The translations under genes and the position numbers were made by a program. DNA of 64,000 bases from Neomegalonema sp. (lineage in GTDB: Bacteria; Pseudomonadota; Alphaproteobacteria; Rhodobacterales; Rhodobacteraceae), in the NCBI RefSeq assembly GCF_028688855.1, contig NZ_JAQTXI010000006.1, positions 124,001 through 188,000 of the forward strand, in the 5' to 3' direction. Shown piece after piece: positions 43,599-53,466 of this stretch; the stretch's first letter is position 1; every line of letters begins with the position of its first letter. Under the pieces are notes generated by a model. The model did no database searches. It worked only from the letters and a program-made list of their open reading frames with translations, and was not told the origin of the DNA.

Positions 43599-46500
43599 AT
43601 GAGACCCCCGCTCCGATCTTCCCTCCTCGGACTCGCCGGTCTGGGCGCGCTCTTCTGGAGCGCCGCCCCCGCCGCAGCCGACCCGAGCTTCGATTGCCTC
43701 AAGGCCGGAAACGCCATCGAGCGTCTGGTCTGCGCCGATTCGGACCTCGCCCGCCGCGATTCGCAGATGTCGCGGATCTATCTCGGCGCGCTGGAGGTCG
43801 TCGACGAGGCCCAGGCGGTCAAGGAGCGCGCGACCCAGCGCGCCTGGCTCGCCGAACGCAACTCCGCCTGCGCCCTGACCGCCGCCGAGGAGGCCGTGCC
43901 CGCCCGGGCCGAAGCCGCCGGGCGCTGCCTGCGCAACCTCTATGAAAAGCGCGTCCGCGATCTTCAGGCCGCCTATCCCGAGCCGCTGCGCATCGACCGC
44001 GCGCCCTATGTGTCGAGCAGCGACGACCGTCGCGAAGTCTGCCTGCGCTTCAACGCCCAGGTGCGGCCCGATCCGCTCCAGCCGCTGGAGAGCTTCTTCA
44101 AGGTCGAGCCCGAAATCCGCCTGACCGCCCACGCCGACTGGCGCGAGGCCTGCCTCGGGGGATTCGAGCCGGGCAGGAAATACAAGATCTCGGTGCTGGA
44201 GGGGCTGCCGGGCGAGGGCGCGCCTCTGGCGCGCGGGGCGAGCTTCGATTTCGTCATGCCCGACGTCGCCTCCAAGCTGCGCTTCGCGACGGTGGGCCGC
44301 ATGTTGCCGCGTTATGAGTCGGGCGGCCTGCCGGTCGAGGGCGTGAACGTCCGCGACGTGACGGCCCGTCTGATGCGCGTGGACGACGCCGACGCTCTGG
44401 CGGCGCTGCGCTCCGAATGGGAGGGAGGCCCCGACGTCTTCTCCTGGGGCGCGCCCGACTACTTCATCAGCCGTGTGGACGAAGTCGTCTGGCGCGGAAG
44501 CCTGAAGCTCGAAGGCGAGCGCAACCAGACCCGCCGCGTGGCTCTGCCCATCGACCGGATGGTCGAGACCGAGGCCCTGAAGCCCGGCGTCTACGTCGCG
44601 ATCCTGGAGGGCAAGCCCCGGCTCTGGCCTCAGGAGAAGATCGCCGCGACCACTCCGACCCCCGTCGAAGGCGAAGAGGTCGAGGAGGTTCAGGAGGAAT
44701 ACGAGGAGCCTCCCGCCGAATCCGTCGGGCCGGTCTTCTACTGGTTCACCATCTCGGACATCGGCCTGACCACCTGGCAGGGCGACGACGGCCTGACCGT
44801 CATGACCCGTTCGGTCAACGGACAGCAGCCGCTGAGCGGAATCCGCCTGACGCTGCATGGAGCCAAGGGCGCCCAGCTCGGCGAAACGACCTCCGACGAG
44901 ACGGGCGTGGCGAAGTTCCCCGCCGGACTCACCCGCGGCGAAGGCGACCGCGCCCCCGCGCGGCTCTACGCCTATGGCGCGGACGGCGAATTCACGCAGC
45001 TTGATCTTTCCCGCGCGCCGCTGGACCTCAGCGACCGCGGCGTGGCCGGACGCGTCGCGCCGGGCGCGCTCGACGCCTGGCTGACCACCGAGCGCGGCAT
45101 CTACCGGCCCGGCGAATCGGTGCAGATCCTCGCGCTGCTGCGCGACGACCACGCCGCCGCCGTGGACGACTTCCCGCTGACCATCGTCTATCGCCGTCCC
45201 GACGGCGTGGAGGCCCGCCGCGAAACCCTGACCCTCGCGGAGGCGGGCGGCGCGACCACGCAGCTCAATCTGCCGCCCAACGCCGCCATCGGCTACTGGA
45301 GCGCCGAAGCCTACGCCAGCGCCGAAGCGAAATCGGCCATCGGCTCGGTCTCCTTCATGGTCGAGGATTTCGCGCCGCCCCGCATCGAGGCGAAGCTGAC
45401 CTCCGAAGAGAAGAGCGTCGGGCTGGACGCCGAGGCCCTGCTGAAGATCCAGGCCGACTTCCTCTACGGCGCGCCTGCGGGCGGCCTGACGGGCGAGCTC
45501 GTGACCACGCTGCGGGCTCCGGCGACGCCCTTCGCGGATTACGCCGACTACCGCTTCGGCCTCGCCGACGAGCAGCGCCCCCGCCCCGAACAGAGCGAGG
45601 CGGAGAGCTTCGCCCTCGACGAGACGGGCGGACTCGAACTCATGGCCTATGTGGCCGAGCCCGAGAACGGCGTGGGCGGCTTCCCCATGGAGGCCGAATT
45701 CGCCGCGAGCGTCTTCGACGCGGGCGGCAAGCCGGTGACGGCGCGCTTCAAGCTGCCCGTGCGCACCCATGACGCCTTCGTCGGCGCGAAGTCGAGCTTC
45801 GCGGGCGCGACCGCGCCGCTCGACGGGGCGGTCGGCTTCGACCTCGTGGCCGTGAACCCCGAAGGCGAGGCGATTCCGGCCGAAGCCTCCTGGCGGATCG
45901 TGCGCGAATACGTCGACTACATCTGGCATCAGCGCGGCGACCGCTGGCGCACCGAGATCATCCGCACCGACGGCCCCGTTCTGGCCGAAGGCTCCGCGAC
46001 GCTCGGCGCCGAGCCGGTCGCGATCTCCGCGACGCCGCAGGGCTGGGGCTCCTATCGCCTCGAAGTCCGGCTGGCGGATCAGGAGGCGGCTTCGCTCTCG
46101 CTGCGCTTCGACGCCGGCTGGGCCTCCAGCGATCCGGGCTCCGAGCCTGCGCCCGAGCGGGTTCAGGTCTCCGTCGAGCCGGGCGCCTACAAGCCGGGCG
46201 CGACGGCGCGTCTGCGCGTGACCGCGCCCTTCGACGGACAGGCCTCCGTGGCCCTCGCGGGCGAACGGATCTACGGCATCTCCAATCACGAGGTCTCCGC
46301 CGAAGGAAGCTTCATCGACGTGACCATGCCCGAAGAGGCCACGGCGGGCGTCTACGCCCTCGTCAGCGCCTTCGGCGCGCCTGACGGCGTGATGCGGCAG
46401 GTGCCGACCCGCGCCGTGGGCGTGGTCTGGATCCCCGCCGACCCGGCTTCGCGCACTCTGGAGGCGAAGGTCTCGCTGAACGAGGTGATCCTGCCGACCG

Positions 46501-48851
46501 AGCCCGCCACCGTGACTCTGGAGGTGGCCGATCCCGGCCCCGAAGCCGGACCTCTCTACGGCGTGGTCTTCGCGGTGGACGACGGCGTCCTGCAGCTGAC
46601 CGGCTACACGGCGCCCGATCCGGCTGAGTACTACCTCGGCCAGCGCCGCCTCGGGCTTTCGATGCGCGACGGCTACGGCCAGCTCATCGACGCGGCCGGT
46701 CTGGAGATCGGCGAGATCCGCACCGGCGGCGACGGCGAGATGGCCGCGCTCGATTCGGCGCAGATGGGCGCCCTGCCCAAGAAGAACCGCCCCATCGCGG
46801 TCTGGGTCTCGGACATCCGCGAGCTGACCCCCGGCGCCAACGAGATCCCCTTCGACGCTCCCGACTTCGACGGACGCCTGCGCGTCATGGCGACGGTCTG
46901 GACCGCCGGACAGATCTCCTCGGCGGCGGAATCCACCGTGCTGGTGCGCCGTCCCGTGGCCGCCGACGCGATGATCCCGCGCTTCCTCGCCCCCGGCGAC
47001 GAGGCCGAAGCCACCGTGGCGCTGCACAACCTCGACGGCGCCCCCGGAGTCTACACCGCCACCCTGCTGGCCGAAGGCCCGCTGGAGATCCTCGGCGAAA
47101 CCGTGGTCGAAGCCGAACTGGCCCAGGGCCAGCGCGCCGAGCGCGTCATCCGCGTCAAGGCCCGCGAGGACATGGGCGACGGCAAGCTGACGCTCAGCGT
47201 GGCGGGGCCTCAGGGCTTCGGCATGAGCCGCGAGAGCGCGCTCAGCGTGCGGCCTTCCTCGACCTATGAATCGCGCCGCGTCGTCTCGACGCTGAAGCCG
47301 CGCGAAAGCCTGATCGCCGATCCTTCGCTGATCGAGGGCTATTTCCCCGCCACCGCCCGTCTCAGCATGGGCGTGAACCCGCTGCCCGACCTCGATCTGC
47401 CGGGCATCATCGACGGTCTGGCGCGCTATCCCTACGGCTGCGCCGAGCAGACCGCCAGCACGCTGGCCCCGCTGATCGCCGCCGACGATCTGCGCCCCTA
47501 CTTCAAGCTCGACCGCGCCCGCCTCACCCGCGAGGCGGACGAGGGAATCGCCAAGGGCGTGGCCCGTCTGGCGGCGATGCAGAACTGGCGCGGCGATTTC
47601 GGCATGTGGTCGAGCGCCGGTTCGACCAACTCCTGGCTCACCGCCTACATCATGGACACGCTGCTCGTCGCCCGCTCCCAGGGCCGCGAGGTGCCCGAGC
47701 AGGTGCTCGAACAGGGCATGCGCCGTCTCGCCGATCTGGCCTCCTCCACGGGCGGCGCGGCGGATTCCGAAGTCAACGCCCGCGCCTACGCCTTCTATCT
47801 CCTCGCCCGCGAGGGCAGCGTGGATCCGGCGCAGCTGCGGCGCTTCAACGCCGTGCGCTTCGCGCATCTGACCTCGCCCCTGGCGAAGGCTCAGGTGGCG
47901 GCGGCTCTGGCCCGCATCGGCGACGTCGAGCCCGCCAAGGACGCCTTCGCCCGCGCCAAGACCGCCATCGTCTACCCGACGAAGGAGCGTCCCAGCGCCG
48001 GATATCGCTATGAGGATTACGGCACCCCGCTGCGCGACGAGGCCGGACTTCTGGCGCTCATGGCGGAAAGCGGCCTCTTCGGCTGGCCGGACGTGGATCG
48101 TCAGGCGCGCACGCTCTCGGCGCGCATGACCGAGGCGAAATATCTCTCGACCCAGGAGCAGGGCTGGATCCTGCGCGCGGGCCGCGAGATGGCCAAGGCG
48201 CCCTTCGCCACCATGACCGTCCTGATCGACGACAAGCCCCCCGAGGCCGAAGTGGTCCCGGCGGGCGGGCCGATCAGCTTCACCGCCGAGAACCATCAGG
48301 CGGCGCGGATCCTGCCCAGGCTGACCAACGCCGGAGACAACGAGATCTTCAGCGTCATCTCCTACGGCGGCTTCCCGAAGGTCTCGGGCGCGGCGGAGTC
48401 CAGCGGCTTCGAGATCACGCGCTCGATCTTCACCCGCTCGGGCGAGGCGGCGGATCTCGCGAACCTGCCTCAGAACGAGGTGGTCGTGGTGGTGCTGGAG
48501 GGCCGCAAGCTGAAGAACTTCGTCAGCCGCGCGCTGGTGGTGGACTTCCTGCCTGCGGGGCTCGAACCCGAGAACGCCGCCGTGGGCGGGGCCGAAGCCG
48601 CCGACCTCGGCTGGCTGAAGGACCTGACCGCGGTGGAGACGGTGGAGCTGCGCGACGACCGCTTCCTCGCCTCCTTCGACATCGGGCGCGGCGACGACAA
48701 GCGGTTCCGCGTGGCCTATCTGGCCCGCGCGACGACCCCCGGCGCCTACGCCTACGGCGGCGCCCAGGTCGAGGACATGTACGCCCCGCAGGATTTCGCC
48801 CGCACCGCTCCGGCGCGCGTGAACATCCGCGCCGCCCGCCCGGTGGAGTGA
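43599..48851 (+). CDS. bacterial alpha-2-macroglobulin with N-terminal LprI-type domain
   Basis: 1750 residues. Signal peptide to about residue 28, then a DUF1311/LprI-like domain (about 29-125: FDCLKAGNAIERLVCADSDLARRD, with paired cysteines), then macroglobulin domains including GIYRPGESVQILALLRDD near 500. The thioester CAEQ is at 1281-1284 in YPYGCAEQTAS, so protease trapping by covalent attachment is possible. C-terminal part ends near EDMYAPQDFA. Bacterial A2Ms guard the periplasm against foreign proteases, and pbpC repairs the wall. No lipobox, so it is probably soluble in the periplasm. Confidence 0.92.
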   Translation: MRPPLRSSLLGLAGLGALFWSAAPAAADPSFDCLKAGNAIERLVCADSDLARRDSQMSRIYLGALEVVDEAQAVKERATQRAWLAERNSACALTAAEEAVPARAEAAGRCLRNLYEKRVRDLQAAYPEPLRIDRAPYVSSSDDRREVCLRFNAQVRPDPLQPLESFFKVEPEIRLTAHADWREACLGGFEPGRKYKISVLEGLPGEGAPLARGASFDFVMPDVASKLRFATVGRMLPRYESGGLPVEGVNVRDVTARLMRVDDADALAALRSEWEGGPDVFSWGAPDYFISRVDEVVWRGSLKLEGERNQTRRVALPIDRMVETEALKPGVYVAILEGKPRLWPQEKIAATTPTPVEGEEVEEVQEEYEEPPAESVGPVFYWFTISDIGLTTWQGDDGLTVMTRSVNGQQPLSGIRLTLHGAKGAQLGETTSDETGVAKFPAGLTRGEGDRAPARLYAYGADGEFTQLDLSRAPLDLSDRGVAGRVAPGALDAWLTTERGIYRPGESVQILALLRDDHAAAVDDFPLTIVYRRPDGVEARRETLTLAEAGGATTQLNLPPNAAIGYWSAEAYASAEAKSAIGSVSFMVEDFAPPRIEAKLTSEEKSVGLDAEALLKIQADFLYGAPAGGLTGELVTTLRAPATPFADYADYRFGLADEQRPRPEQSEAESFALDETGGLELMAYVAEPENGVGGFPMEAEFAASVFDAGGKPVTARFKLPVRTHDAFVGAKSSFAGATAPLDGAVGFDLVAVNPEGEAIPAEASWRIVREYVDYIWHQRGDRWRTEIIRTDGPVLAEGSATLGAEPVAISATPQGWGSYRLEVRLADQEAASLSLRFDAGWASSDPGSEPAPERVQVSVEPGAYKPGATARLRVTAPFDGQASVALAGERIYGISNHEVSAEGSFIDVTMPEEATAGVYALVSAFGAPDGVMRQVPTRAVGVVWIPADPASRTLEAKVSLNEVILPTEPATVTLEVADPGPEAGPLYGVVFAVDDGVLQLTGYTAPDPAEYYLGQRRLGLSMRDGYGQLIDAAGLEIGEIRTGGDGEMAALDSAQMGALPKKNRPIAVWVSDIRELTPGANEIPFDAPDFDGRLRVMATVWTAGQISSAAESTVLVRRPVAADAMIPRFLAPGDEAEATVALHNLDGAPGVYTATLLAEGPLEILGETVVEAELAQGQRAERVIRVKAREDMGDGKLTLSVAGPQGFGMSRESALSVRPSSTYESRRVVSTLKPRESLIADPSLIEGYFPATARLSMGVNPLPDLDLPGIIDGLARYPYGCAEQTASTLAPLIAADDLRPYFKLDRARLTREADEGIAKGVARLAAMQNWRGDFGMWSSAGSTNSWLTAYIMDTLLVARSQGREVPEQVLEQGMRRLADLASSTGGAADSEVNARAYAFYLLAREGSVDPAQLRRFNAVRFAHLTSPLAKAQVAAALARIGDVEPAKDAFARAKTAIVYPTKERPSAGYRYEDYGTPLRDEAGLLALMAESGLFGWPDVDRQARTLSARMTEAKYLSTQEQGWILRAGREMAKAPFATMTVLIDDKPPEAEVVPAGGPISFTAENHQAARILPRLTNAGDNEIFSVISYGGFPKVSGAAESSGFEITRSIFTRSGEAADLANLPQNEVVVVVLEGRKLKNFVSRALVVDFLPAGLEPENAAVGGAEAADLGWLKDLTAVETVELRDDRFLASFDIGRGDDKRFRVAYLARATTPGAYAYGGAQVEDMYAPQDFARTAPARVNIRAARPVE

Positions 48852-48857
48852 TCCTTC

Positions 48858-51083
48858 GTGGCCGACGCCGCCGAACCGACGACCCCGCGCCGTCCTCCCC
48901 GGAGGGCGGCGCGATTTCTTCTGACGGCTCTGGCTTCGCTGATCTGCGCGGCGGGTCTGGCGGCGGGCCTCTGGGGCCTCTGGCTCTGGAGCTTCGCGAC
49001 GCCTGCGCCGCTCGCGCGGCTGGAGACGGGATCCGTCGAGATCCTCGACCGCGAGGGCGGCAGGCTGGGAGCCTTCCTCAGCGAGGACGACAAATGGCGC
49101 TTCCCCGCCAAGCTCGACGAGGTGGACCCGCTCTTCCTCGAAATCCTCAAGGCCTATGAGGACAAGCGCTTCGACGAACATGGCGGCGTGGATCTTCTGG
49201 CTCTGGGCCGCGCGCTCCGCCAGATGCTGACCAGCGGACAGGTGGTGTCGGGCGCCTCGACGCTCTCGATGCAGGCGGCGCGTCTGCTGGATCCGGCGCC
49301 GCGTTCGCTGGCGAACAAGCTGGTCGAGATGAAGCGCGCCCGTCTGCTGGAGCGTCAGCGCGGGAAATCCGGCGTGCTGGAGATCTACCTCGGGCTTGCG
49401 CCCTACGGCGGCAATCTGGAGGGGATCAAGGCGGCCTCCTGGGCCTATCTCGGGAAATCCCCCGCGACGCTGACTCCCGCCGAGGCCGCGCTTCTGGCGG
49501 CCATTCCGAAGAATCCCAACGCCTATCGCCCGGATCGACATCCGGCGGCGGCGCGTCGGGCGCGGGATCTCGTGATCGCGCGCGCCGAGGCGGCGGGGGC
49601 GCTCACCGCCGCCGAAGCCGCCGAGGCCCGCGCCGCCGAAGTCCCGCGCCGACGCCGCGACGCCGGTCTGGAGGCGCCGCACGCCGCGCGTCGGGCTCTG
49701 GCCGAACTCGCCCCCGAGGCGCGTCGGCGGGGCGGCGCCTTCTCCACGGCCATCGACCCCCGGCTTCAGGCGGCGGCGCAGGATCTGGCGCGTCGGGCGG
49801 CCTTCCGCAGCGATCCTTCGGCTTCGGCGGCGGTCCTGCTGATCCATCGCCCCAGCGCCGAGATCCGGGCCTATGTGGGGGCGGCGGTCCCGGAGTCGCA
49901 GCGTCGGGCGGGTTCGGTGGACATGCTGCGGGCCTTGCGCTCGCCGGGCTCGGCGCTCAAGCCCTTCGTCTACGGCCTGGCCTTCGACCGCGCGCTGCTG
50001 TTGCCCGAGACCATCCTCGACGACCGCGAGACCGATTTCGCCGGCTACGCCCCCCGCAATTTCGACCGGGGCTATTCCGGCCAGATGAGCGCCGCCGAGA
50101 CCCTCCGCCGCTCGCTCAACGTGCCTGCGGTGCGGATTCTCGACCGTCTCGGGCCTGCGGCCTTCGACGGCGCCTTGCGCACGGCGGGGGCGGGGCTGAC
50201 CTATCCCCTCGGCGACGGCCCGAGTCTGGCTCTGGCGCTGGGCGGGGCGGGGATCAGCCCCTACGACCTCGGGCGGCTCTACATGGGCTTCGCCGGGACG
50301 GGCGGCGTTCCGGCGCGTCTGAACCTGCTGGCGGGGGCGACCACGCCGGAGGTCAAGACCCTGCTGACGCCGCTCGCGGCCCAGAGGCTGCGCCAGATCC
50401 TCGCGACGGCGCCTCGTCCCCGCACGGCTCAGGCCGCGCGCGGCGCGACGACTCCGGTCGCCTTCAAGACGGGCACCTCCTACGGCTATCGCGATTCCTG
50501 GGCGGCGGGCGCCTCGGGGGATTACGTGATCGTGGTGTGGGTGGGGCGTCCCGACGGCGCGCCCTGTCCGGGCTGCACCGGCTACAGCGTGGCGGCGCCC
50601 ACCCTGCTGGACATGGCTCAGGCCCTGCCGCCGCCCGATCCGGCCCTTGCGGTTCCGGTTCTGGCCGACCCGGCTCTGGCCGCCGGCGCGAAGCTTGCGC
50701 CGCATCTGCGCCGCTGGTCCTCGCGCCCGACGCAGAGCCTGCTTCAGCCGCTGAAGAAGCCGCCCGAGATCCTCTTCCCCCGCGATCAGACGACGCTTCT
50801 GCTGCCCGAGGGCAAGGCGGCGCCTCTGCGCGCTTCGGGCGGAGAAGGGGCTTTGCGCTGGCTGGTCAACGGGCGTCCTCTGGCGAGTCCCGCCGCGAAC
50901 GGCGCGCCGCTCTGGCTGCCCGACGGGCCGGGGACGCATCGTCTGGAGGCGGTGGATTCGCGCGGACGCAGCGCCCGCGCCGAAGTGGTGGTGGTCAGGC
51001 CGACTCCGCCGCGCCGGAGCGCCGCCTCCCTCGCGGCCGCGCCGCCCGCGCCTCCGCCAGAATCGCCGCCAGAAGCGCCCTGA
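48858..51083 (+). CDS. pbpC: penicillin-binding protein 1C
   Basis: 741 residues. N-terminal membrane helix (about 20-47), GT51 transglycosylase domain with YEDKRFDEHGGVD and GASTLSMQ near residues 95-135, transpeptidase with SALK nucleophile (SPGSALKPFVYG near 373), SLN motif and KTGTS near 535, and the PBP1C C-terminal domain (about 635-730). Start GTG at 48858, 6 nt after the macroglobulin stop; this pairing is conserved across many proteobacteria. Its last 89 bp overlap the convergent vsr gene. Confidence 0.94.
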   Translation: MADAAEPTTPRRPPRRAARFLLTALASLICAAGLAAGLWGLWLWSFATPAPLARLETGSVEILDREGGRLGAFLSEDDKWRFPAKLDEVDPLFLEILKAYEDKRFDEHGGVDLLALGRALRQMLTSGQVVSGASTLSMQAARLLDPAPRSLANKLVEMKRARLLERQRGKSGVLEIYLGLAPYGGNLEGIKAASWAYLGKSPATLTPAEAALLAAIPKNPNAYRPDRHPAAARRARDLVIARAEAAGALTAAEAAEARAAEVPRRRRDAGLEAPHAARRALAELAPEARRRGGAFSTAIDPRLQAAAQDLARRAAFRSDPSASAAVLLIHRPSAEIRAYVGAAVPESQRRAGSVDMLRALRSPGSALKPFVYGLAFDRALLLPETILDDRETDFAGYAPRNFDRGYSGQMSAAETLRRSLNVPAVRILDRLGPAAFDGALRTAGAGLTYPLGDGPSLALALGGAGISPYDLGRLYMGFAGTGGVPARLNLLAGATTPEVKTLLTPLAAQRLRQILATAPRPRTAQAARGATTPVAFKTGTSYGYRDSWAAGASGDYVIVVWVGRPDGAPCPGCTGYSVAAPTLLDMAQALPPPDPALAVPVLADPALAAGAKLAPHLRRWSSRPTQSLLQPLKKPPEILFPRDQTTLLLPEGKAAPLRASGGEGALRWLVNGRPLASPAANGAPLWLPDGPGTHRLEAVDSRGRSARAEVVVVRPTPPRRSAASLAAAPPAPPPESPPEAP

Positions 51084-51441
51084 GCGCCGCCTCGTCGCGC
51101 AGGCCGCATTCCCAGAGGACTTCGGCGCGCCAGCCCCCGGCGGCGCAGCGCGCGAGGGTTTCGGCGTCGCGGGCCTTGTTGCGGGCGATCTTGGCGCGCC
51201 AGTAGGCGGCGTTGGTCTTGGGCTCGCGGGCGCCGCGCGGGCAGTCGTGGCCGTGCCAGAAGCAGCCATGGACGAAGAACGCCAGCTTCAGGCCCGGATA
51301 GGCGACGTCGGGTCTGCCGGGGGCCTGGCTCCAGTGCAGCCGGTAGCCGGGCGCGCCGATCCCGCGCAGGATCCGCCGGAGCTTCATCTCCGGGCCGGTG
51401 TCGACGCCGCGTACGCGCCGCATGATCTCCGAACGCTCCAT
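50995..51441 (-). CDS. vsr: very short patch repair endonuclease Vsr
   Basis: 148 residues. MERSEIMRRVRGVDTGPEMKLRR at the start, catalytic Asp in GRPDVAYP, zinc/active-site FVHGCFWHGHDCP and the WECGLRD segment match Vsr. It nicks at T:G mismatches that arise from deaminated 5-methylcytosine. No cytosine methyltransferase is in the window, so it is an orphan here. Start ATG at 51441; the longer frame is not needed. Overlaps pbpC 3' end by 89 bp. Confidence 0.9.
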   Translation of the reverse strand: MERSEIMRRVRGVDTGPEMKLRRILRGIGAPGYRLHWSQAPGRPDVAYPGLKLAFFVHGCFWHGHDCPRGAREPKTNAAYWRAKIARNKARDAETLARCAAGGWRAEVLWECGLRDEAALRALLAAILAEARAARPRGRRRSGAAESA

Positions 51442-51556
51442 GGGGGGCCTCCTTCCGCTCAGGGAGCCGCGCGGGGGCCGGAAGTCAAGCTGCGGTTTTT
51501 GACTTTCCTCCGCCGCCCCGATAGACCGGAGGACAAGCCGAAGCGGGAGGGACTCC

Positions 51557-52174
51557 ATGGCGCGCATCGTCGTCTTCGACGTCGGGAACGTTCTGATCTC
51601 CTGGGATCCTCATGCGCCTTATCGCGCGCATTTCCCCGACGAGGCCGCCATCGCGGCCTTTCTGCGGGAGATCGGCTTCTACGCCTGGAATCTGGAGAAC
51701 GACCGCGGTCGGCCCTGGGATCAGGCCGTGGCCGAACTCGGCGCGGAGTTTCCCCATCACGCGGATCTCATCGCCCTGTCGCATCACGAATGGGCCTCGA
51801 CCATCACCGGCCCCATCGCCGGAACGGTGGAGATCCTGCGGCGGCTGAAGGCGGCGGGCGTTCCCTTATATGCGATCACCAATTTCTCTCCGGAGAAATG
51901 GCGCGAGTGCCTCCTGCGCTTCGATTTCCTGCGCGAGAGCTTCCTCGACGTGGTGGTCTCCGGCGACGAGAAGCTGGTCAAGCCCGACCTCCGGATCTAC
52001 GAGACCTTGCTCAAGCGCAACGGGCTGAAGGCCGAGGATTGCGTCTTCGTCGACGACAGCCTTCCGAACGTCGAGGGCGCGCGGGCGGCGGGCATGAAGG
52101 GCATCCATTTCCAGAATCCCGAGGCCCTCGCGCGCGAGCTTCAGGCGCTCGGCTTCGCCGCGGCGACGGCCTGA
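51557..52174 (+). CDS. HAD-family phosphatase (YihX-like)
   Basis: 205 residues. HAD motifs: [15 protein letters not shown] (Asp nucleophile near residue 8); II, YAITNFS; III, Lys in [27 protein letters not shown]. The DxGNV form is that of alpha-glucose-1-phosphate phosphatase-like HADs. Substrate unknown. ATG at 51557 after GGGAGGG. Confidence 0.88.
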   Translation: MARIVVFDVGNVLISWDPHAPYRAHFPDEAAIAAFLREIGFYAWNLENDRGRPWDQAVAELGAEFPHHADLIALSHHEWASTITGPIAGTVEILRRLKAAGVPLYAITNFSPEKWRECLLRFDFLRESFLDVVVSGDEKLVKPDLRIYETLLKRNGLKAEDCVFVDDSLPNVEGARAAGMKGIHFQNPEALARELQALGFAAATA

Positions 52175-52247
52175 GCGCCTCCGCAGAGATCCGCAGGACG
52201 ACCACCGAAAAGACGCCGTCAAGAGCGTCCGTCAGGGAGACGAACCC

Positions 52248-53186
52248 ATGCTTCTCATCACGCATTCCGACTGCCTCGACCATGATCCGGGACCGGGCCA
52301 TCCCGAATCCCGGGCGCGGCTGCAAACGATCCTCGGCCTGTTCAACCGCTCGGCCTTCGCGGGCCTGGAGCGGGTCGAGGCGCCTCTGGCGACCGACGCG
52401 CATCTGCGCCTCGCCCATCCTCAGGGCGTCATCGACCTGCTGACCGCCGAGGAGCCCGTCGAGGGCTGGAGCCGGATCGAGGCCGATACGGTGCTGTCGC
52501 CGGGTTCGGTGCGGGCGGCGCGCCGGGCGGCGGGCGCCGCCGTGGAGGGGGTCGAGGCGCTGCTCCGGGGTGAGGCGAAATTCGCCTTCTGCGCCACGCG
52601 TCCGCCGGGGCATCACGCCGAGCGCGACACGCCCATGGGCTTCTGTCTCTTCTCGAACGCGGCCATCGCGGCGCTGCACGGGCTGAATCTGGGCCTGAAG
52701 CGGGTGGCGGTGGTGGATTTCGACGTCCATCACGGCAACGGCACTCAGGACGTGCTCAAGGACGAGCCCCGGGCGCTGTACGTCTCGATTCACGAATCGC
52801 CGCTCTATCCGCATACCGGCGCCGCGAGCGAAACGGGGGTCGGCAACATCGTCAACGTGCCGATGCCGGGGGAATCCGACGGCGCGGCCTGGCGCGCGGC
52901 CTATGAAAGCCGCATCGCTCCCGTGCTGGAGAGCTTCGCGCCCGAACTGGTGATCGTTTCGGCGGGCTTCGACGCCCATCGGCGCGATCCCCTCGCCAGC
53001 ACCCGGCTGGAGACCGAGGACTTCGTCTGGATGACCGACCGGCTCTGCGCGGCGGCGCGGCGCAGCGCTCAAGGGCGGCTGCTGTCGCTGCTCGAAGGCG
53101 GTTATGATCTTCAGGCCCTCGCCGAGGCGGCGGGCGCCCATGTGCAACGCTTGATGGAGCAGGAGCTCTGGCCCTGCGAGGCCTGA
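52248..53186 (+). CDS. histone deacetylase-family amidohydrolase
   Basis: 312 residues. Zinc-site residues visible in [16 protein letters not shown] (the His pair near residue 126), [15 protein letters not shown] (Asp, His ligands) and [11 protein letters not shown] (third ligand), with LEGGYDL near the end. Bacterial members deacetylate small amines or proteins (acetylpolyamine amidohydrolase-like). The position before xseB-ispA-dxs is typical of alphaproteobacteria. Confidence 0.92.
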   Translation: MLLITHSDCLDHDPGPGHPESRARLQTILGLFNRSAFAGLERVEAPLATDAHLRLAHPQGVIDLLTAEEPVEGWSRIEADTVLSPGSVRAARRAAGAAVEGVEALLRGEAKFAFCATRPPGHHAERDTPMGFCLFSNAAIAALHGLNLGLKRVAVVDFDVHHGNGTQDVLKDEPRALYVSIHESPLYPHTGAASETGVGNIVNVPMPGESDGAAWRAAYESRIAPVLESFAPELVIVSAGFDAHRRDPLASTRLETEDFVWMTDRLCAAARRSAQGRLLSLLEGGYDLQALAEAAGAHVQRLMEQELWPCEA

Positions 53187-53208
53187 GCCGATCACGAAGG
53201 AGAGGCGC

Positions 53209-53466
53209 ATGAGCGCGGCGGAAGCGGATCTGGAGGCCCTCGGATTCGAGAAGGCCATGGCCGAACTTGAAGACATCGTGCGGCGGCTGGAGCGCGGCGA
53301 CGCGGATCTGGAATCCGCCATCGCGCTTTACGAGCGCGGGGCGCTGCTGCGGCGTCATTGCGAGGCCAAGCTCAAGGCCGCCGAGGCCCGCGTCGAGAAG
53401 ATCATGCTGGAGGCGGGGTCTCCGGCGGGGCTTGCGCCCCTCGATCCGCAGGGCGGAGGATCGTGA
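53209..53466 (+). CDS. xseB: exodeoxyribonuclease VII small subunit
   Basis: 85 residues; XseB signature GFEKAMAELEDIVRRLERGDADLESAIALYERGALLRRHCEAKLKAAEARVEKI. Assembles with XseA (not in window) for single-strand DNA degradation. Its TGA overlaps the GTG start of ispA, so the two are coupled. Confidence 0.95.
   Translation: MSAAEADLEALGFEKAMAELEDIVRRLERGDADLESAIALYERGALLRRHCEAKLKAAEARVEKIMLEAGSPAGLAPLDPQGGGS

Noticed and set aside
43329-51269. A 2646-codon open frame on the minus strand
   Set aside because: It lies fully antisense to the alpha-2-macroglobulin and pbpC genes, its product is His/Arg/Gly/Ala-biased without any domain, and it is a typical mirror of high-GC coding DNA.
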